Shown here in pieces: positions 5,775-8,739 of a DNA stretch of 8,739 nucleotides. Under the pieces are notes generated by a model. The model had not been told where the DNA came from and did not search any database. It saw nothing but the letters and a program-made list of their open reading frames with translations. Numbering within the stretch: position 1 is the stretch's first letter; each line of letters starts with the position of its first letter. Source of the stretch: an uncultured Acetatifactor sp. (GTDB lineage: Bacteria; Bacillota; Clostridia; Lachnospirales; Lachnospiraceae); contig CAJUTJ010000165.1 in assembly GCA_910589655.1 (NCBI GenBank), forward strand, positions 1-8,739, read 5' to 3'. The position numbers were made by a program, and so were the translations under genes.

Positions 5775-6158
5775 CTAAAACTTATCCAGGATTTCAAATA
5801 CCATCTCCATATCCCCATCCTTTCCTTTATTTGAAAACGCCTTTATCGCCAGCAGATCTCCGTCTTCATCATACAAAGCGACCTCATTGATCGTCTGGCC
5901 TGCCAGAGTTTCCTTCGCCAGCGTGGTTACATACATTGCACTGATTTCATCCGGCTGCAAAGTCACATCATCTATCGGCTGCCGGTGCAATTCATGCTGT
6001 AGGGACACATCCGTGGCCAAGGGCGTCCTAATTGCCGATCCGCTGGCTGCCCCATCACCGAACGCCATGCCTATCGTCTTCGGAAGAGCCGGTATCAGCC
6101 CGGCCCTTGCCTGCACGATTTTCTTCTTTGCGATATTGGTAACTATACTGTCTGACAT
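5775..6158 (-). CDS. Tail-collar / tail-fibre N-terminal protein
   Basis: A 127-residue protein resembling the N-terminal attachment domain of phage tail-collar fibres. It begins SIVTNIAKKKIVQARAG, continues with IGMAFGDGAASG, and ends in a beta-rich part (INEVALYDEDGDLLAIKAFSNK, then KDGDMEMVFEILDKF). In related phages such a domain either heads a long fibre or is encoded alone and anchors separate fibre proteins to the baseplate. Here it is short, so the distal fibre function probably resides in the next genes, including the DGR target. ATG 6158 has AGGAGG eight bases upstream and abuts the TAG of the preceding gene. Confidence 0.8.
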   Translation of the reverse strand: MSDSIVTNIAKKKIVQARAGLIPALPKTIGMAFGDGAASGSAIRTPLATDVSLQHELHRQPIDDVTLQPDEISAMYVTTLAKETLAGQTINEVALYDEDGDLLAIKAFSNKGKDGDMEMVFEILDKF

Positions 6159-6956
6159 CTAAATTTCCTCCTTCCATTCTGCCGCATTCAGTGTCGTACT
6201 TCCGTCAAGAAAAATACTCCCATCCAAATAATTAAGGTTCTTTTTTATCAGGATGGATTCAGCTTCAACGGATTCTTTCTGCACAACTTCAAGCCTGTGC
6301 CGGTCCCTTACCGGGAACAATTCAAGCTGGCTCCCCAGCAGAAAGCTTCCATCAAAAGCAGCGGTGCCATTCAGGTATGCAATGCCGCCATTGCTATACA
6401 GATAAAAATCCATCCTGTGGAGCATCCGTTCCACCGTCACGGTGTTTGCAAGCTGGACCACTATGTCAAGCCCTTCTGAACCATGATAAATAATCTCGAT
6501 ATGAGCCGGTACCTTCCCTTTGATAAGACTACGAATATCCTCCATATACTTATCCGGATTATCCTTAAATGTCATATTGATATACAATTTGGCGCCCGAC
6601 AATTCAATGTCGCACTCGCAGTCCACAAATTGTCTCACAATCGCTTTAATCTTATCTGCAGAAAGTTTCCCGGAACCTATCAGCAATGCATTGATATAGG
6701 CTTTCCTCTCTTCCAGCGTTTTGTTTGCATCTTTCATAATTCCCAGAAACACCTCGTATCTGGTAAGTGCTTCATCATCCATATATTTCAGGAACTGAAA
6801 CGCCACCATATCTTCCATATCCTGGGCCATAAGATCGATAATCCAGCCTGCCAGCCGAAACACCGCATCCATTTCTTTGATTCTCCTGTAATAGCGCGGA
6901 CTGTAGGACGCGATTTCTTCATATCCGCTCCGCTGCTGGTTATTATATACAAGCAT
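6159..6956 (-). CDS. DUF2313 / XkdU-like tail protein
   Basis: A 265-residue protein that fits the DUF2313 (YmfQ/XkdU, P2 gpI-like) family, a baseplate component that follows protein J. The N-terminal helical part includes MDAVFRLAGWIIDLMAQDM and YEVFLGIMKDANKTLEERKAYI, the typical start of the conserved domain. The central part is alpha/beta (CDIELSGAKLYINMTF). The C-terminal 80 residues seem an extension with two related segments, YLNGTAAFDGSFLLGS and YLDGSIFLDGSTTLNA. I prefer ATG 6956 since AGGGGG lies six bases upstream; an ATG at 6962 directly touches the purine run. The gene starts 10 bases after the J protein stop. Confidence 0.85.
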   Translation of the reverse strand: MLVYNNQQRSGYEEIASYSPRYYRRIKEMDAVFRLAGWIIDLMAQDMEDMVAFQFLKYMDDEALTRYEVFLGIMKDANKTLEERKAYINALLIGSGKLSADKIKAIVRQFVDCECDIELSGAKLYINMTFKDNPDKYMEDIRSLIKGKVPAHIEIIYHGSEGLDIVVQLANTVTVERMLHRMDFYLYSNGGIAYLNGTAAFDGSFLLGSQLELFPVRDRHRLEVVQKESVEAESILIKKNLNYLDGSIFLDGSTTLNAAEWKEEI

Positions 6957-6966
6957 ACGCATCCCC

Positions 6967-8055
6967 CTATCTGTTCAAAACTGCCGCTTCGTTCATTGTC
7001 AGTTCGCCGAGGACAGGGACATTATCCGCTTCAATATTTACATTTTCAGACAGTCCATTTAGCGTAAGATTTGCCAAATCCTTAATTCCTGCCGTATTTG
7101 CTAAAATACCAATCACCTTCATATACTGCGCCACCATATTCTCTTCATCGGGAGTATCCAGGGCAATATCCTTCATATAGCGAATCAGTTCCTGACGGAC
7201 CGTTTCTTTCGTACTCTCCAGTGAATATCCAGATGCAATAACCACATCAAAAGAAATATTAACCGCCTCCTGCCCCGCCGCCACCGCAAAAAACTTACAA
7301 CCAAGAAGCACCTTTCCCTGTCCTACTCCTTTCGAGCCGGGATCCATCTCTTCCTGAATCTGCTCAATCAGCGAATCCGGAGGTGCCGTCCCCTCCGAAC
7401 TGATGATAAGGGCTTTTACCGTACATGGCCCATATGCCAGCGGCGTAATGATTGCCCTGCCAACACCATCATACGATTCACAGCTGGTCTTGTACTGCTG
7501 CTTATTCCAGTTTTCAGCCGGCTCGGAGAGGGCTTCTTTCCACCGCTGCCGCAGATCTTCATCGCTTTCCTTATCAGTGCCTGCCGCATACATATCTCCA
7601 AGTGTAGCAGATTTCAATCCCATAGTATTGCGCACCGGAACCAACCGCTCTCCTTTGAGCAGATAATTTGTCTCCGTTCCCGTAAGTTCAGACTGTAAAT
7701 AAAAATCTTCCCCCTCCTGCACCACCACGAAATAATAACCGCCGGCCATGAACCTGTCTCCCACCAGATCCGCCGGTGCCACGCCGTCAAATACCGGCAC
7801 ATAATAAGATGATGTGGCCGCCTTGCGGTAAACCTGCTTCTGCGCCGCCCATTCATCCAGCACATCACCCGTGCATGTATCCGCAAACAGCAGATCAAAC
7901 ACGGACCGGAGATCCTCATAGAACTTTGCGGCTCGGAGACAGTGGCCGGCTGCCGCATCCATGTAGACGCTCCCTTCTCTGGTATCAACCCCCAGCGCAT
8001 CTCCCATCTCCCTTGCCTGTTCCATAAAATAATCTTCGGTAAACTGCTCAAACAC
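6967..8055 (-). CDS. Baseplate protein J (XkdT-like)
   Basis: A 362-residue protein matching the baseplate J / gp47 family, which forms the wedge of contractile-tail baseplates. Visible landmarks are GVDTREGSVYMDAAA near the N-terminus, the ESDEDLRQRWKEAL helix around residue 165, and a C-terminal region with the IKDLANLTLNG pattern that closes many J proteins. The length is typical. It starts at GTG 8055, with AAGGAGG eight bases upstream, directly after the TGA of the DUF2634 gene. It indicates a contractile tail or a tail-like particle. Confidence 0.93.
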   Translation of the reverse strand: MFEQFTEDYFMEQAREMGDALGVDTREGSVYMDAAAGHCLRAAKFYEDLRSVFDLLFADTCTGDVLDEWAAQKQVYRKAATSSYYVPVFDGVAPADLVGDRFMAGGYYFVVVQEGEDFYLQSELTGTETNYLLKGERLVPVRNTMGLKSATLGDMYAAGTDKESDEDLRQRWKEALSEPAENWNKQQYKTSCESYDGVGRAIITPLAYGPCTVKALIISSEGTAPPDSLIEQIQEEMDPGSKGVGQGKVLLGCKFFAVAAGQEAVNISFDVVIASGYSLESTKETVRQELIRYMKDIALDTPDEENMVAQYMKVIGILANTAGIKDLANLTLNGLSENVNIEADNVPVLGELTMNEAAVLNR

Positions 8056-8475
8056 TCAAATCACCTCCTTTATCGGGATTTCCCCATATATCGTATCTAC
8101 GTCAAACGTAATGACACAGCTGTCTTGCATAGGATAGGTATCCTTAAATTCAATCCCCACATTATATACCCGCAGTACCCTCGGATCGTGGATTAGCGTG
8201 TCCGTTACCAAAAAGGATATTTCCGCTTCTACATACTCCCTTGTTACCTCCTTATCCATCAGCGTATCTATAATTTCACTCCCATACTGATTCGAATAAA
8301 TCAGACAGCGGAAACGAGGCGTTAGTATCGCCTTTTTGATATACTGGTTCATGGCCTCCTGCCCATCAACAAAACCTATAATCCGCCCCTCGTCCCAGTC
8401 AATCTTATAAGTCCGGGAGGTTTTTTCCTGCTCATTTTCAATTGTTTCAAATGGAATAGGAATATCCAGGGCCAT
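8056..8475 (-). CDS. DUF2634 / XkdS-like baseplate wedge protein (gp25-like)
   Basis: A 139-residue protein recognised as the DUF2634 (PBSX XkdS) family, related in role to gp25 of the wedge. Landmarks are RTYKIDWDEGRIIGFVDGQEA, AILTPRFRCLIYSNQYGSE, and the late FDVDTIYGEI. ATG 8475 has an AAGGGGG ribosome site eight bases upstream and is chosen. A GTG at 8484 and ATG at 8481 in the same frame overlap that site and the TGA of the preceding gene, so up to three more residues are possible. It stands between the XkdR-like and J genes, as in PBSX-type modules. Confidence 0.9.
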   Translation of the reverse strand: MALDIPIPFETIENEQEKTSRTYKIDWDEGRIIGFVDGQEAMNQYIKKAILTPRFRCLIYSNQYGSEIIDTLMDKEVTREYVEAEISFLVTDTLIHDPRVLRVYNVGIEFKDTYPMQDSCVITFDVDTIYGEIPIKEVI

Positions 8476-8480
8476 ATGCA

Positions 8481-8739
8481 TCACCCCCTTCTATCCAGAA
8501 CATAATATTTTTTCCCATTGTTATAAGAAAGCAGATATACGATTTCACCTGCTTTCAGTCCCGTATGAAGAATTATCTTGCCTCCCGTGAGCTGGAAGCC
8601 TTTCAGTTCATGTGTGTGTTTTCCGCTCTTTGCAATCCCCGGGTGCTCATGCTCTCCTTTTTCATCCTCCGCCCCGGTAGGAGCATACAGAGCGCCGTCA
8701 TCCATCATAATATCCGCCTCTATCTCATGATCCGTTAAA
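8481..8739 (-). CDS. DUF2577 / XkdR-like phage protein (partial, 5' end missing)
   Basis: The frame is open to the right edge; upstream of Met at 8708 the codons read LTDHEIEADIM, so that Met is internal, not the start. The C-terminal part HTHELKGFQLTGGKIILHTG, then LKAGEIVYLLSYNNGKKYYVLDR, fits the DUF2577 (XkdR-like) family of contractile-tail modules. It is a beta-rich, OB-fold-like end, probably a tail or baseplate hub part. It precedes the DUF2634 gene with the stop overlapping that gene's upstream starts. Confidence 0.8.
   Translation of the reverse strand, partial: LTDHEIEADIMMDDGALYAPTGAEDEKGEHEHPGIAKSGKHTHELKGFQLTGGKIILHTGLKAGEIVYLLSYNNGKKYYVLDRRG

Noticed and set aside
6483..7067. 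Plus-strand open frame of 194 codons
   Set aside because: It is antisense to the XkdU-like gene and the end of the J gene and has low-complexity codon use.
1..8739. tRNA genes, CRISPR arrays, insertion sequences, integrase or attachment sites
   Set aside because: None was seen on either strand; no second copy of TR or VR was noticed in the window.

Overview
The window looks like the late region of a contractile-tailed (myovirus-type) prophage or phage of a Gram-positive Clostridia host, perhaps gut Lachnospiraceae. That assignment rests on protein style: PBSX/Xkd-like baseplate genes, AGGAGG-type ribosome sites, and a holin plus a glucosaminidase-amidase endolysin. The genus is a guess. Every gene I support lies on the minus strand, so the functional order runs from the right edge to the left edge. 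Genes are tightly packed, with gaps of 0 to about 80 bases or short overlaps, apart from the template-repeat region described below.

Right half (8739 to 5217), baseplate and tail tip: a DUF2577/XkdR-like protein cut by the window edge, a DUF2634/XkdS (gp25-like) wedge protein, baseplate protein J (XkdT-like), a DUF2313/XkdU-like protein, a tail-collar/fibre N-terminal protein and a small fibre protein with a carbohydrate-binding-like module.

Centre (5207 to 2193), a diversity-generating retroelement (DGR) in canonical order: target protein with a C-terminal variable repeat (VR, 4321-4435), two hairpins just after the target stop, an Avd-like accessory protein, the template repeat (TR, 3498-3612), and the reverse transcriptase. 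TR and VR align without gaps over 115 bases and differ at 18 positions. All 18 are adenines in the minus-strand template. All 25 template adenines fall in 13 codons, 12 of them AAY, the expected signature of adenine-specific mutagenic retrohoming. The system therefore probably diversifies a receptor-binding protein of the tail. The reverse transcriptase carries a one-base insertion just after catalytic motif A (near 2893-2895), so it is split into two reading frames. As written the DGR looks recently active but now broken, unless the base is an assembly error or is bypassed in translation.

Left part (2191 to 1): two small coiled-coil-like proteins of unknown function, a rho-independent terminator whose loop holds a stop codon, a small membrane-anchored protein, a holin-like protein, and a two-domain endolysin that runs off the left edge. 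The endolysin also shows a possible internal start in front of its amidase domain.
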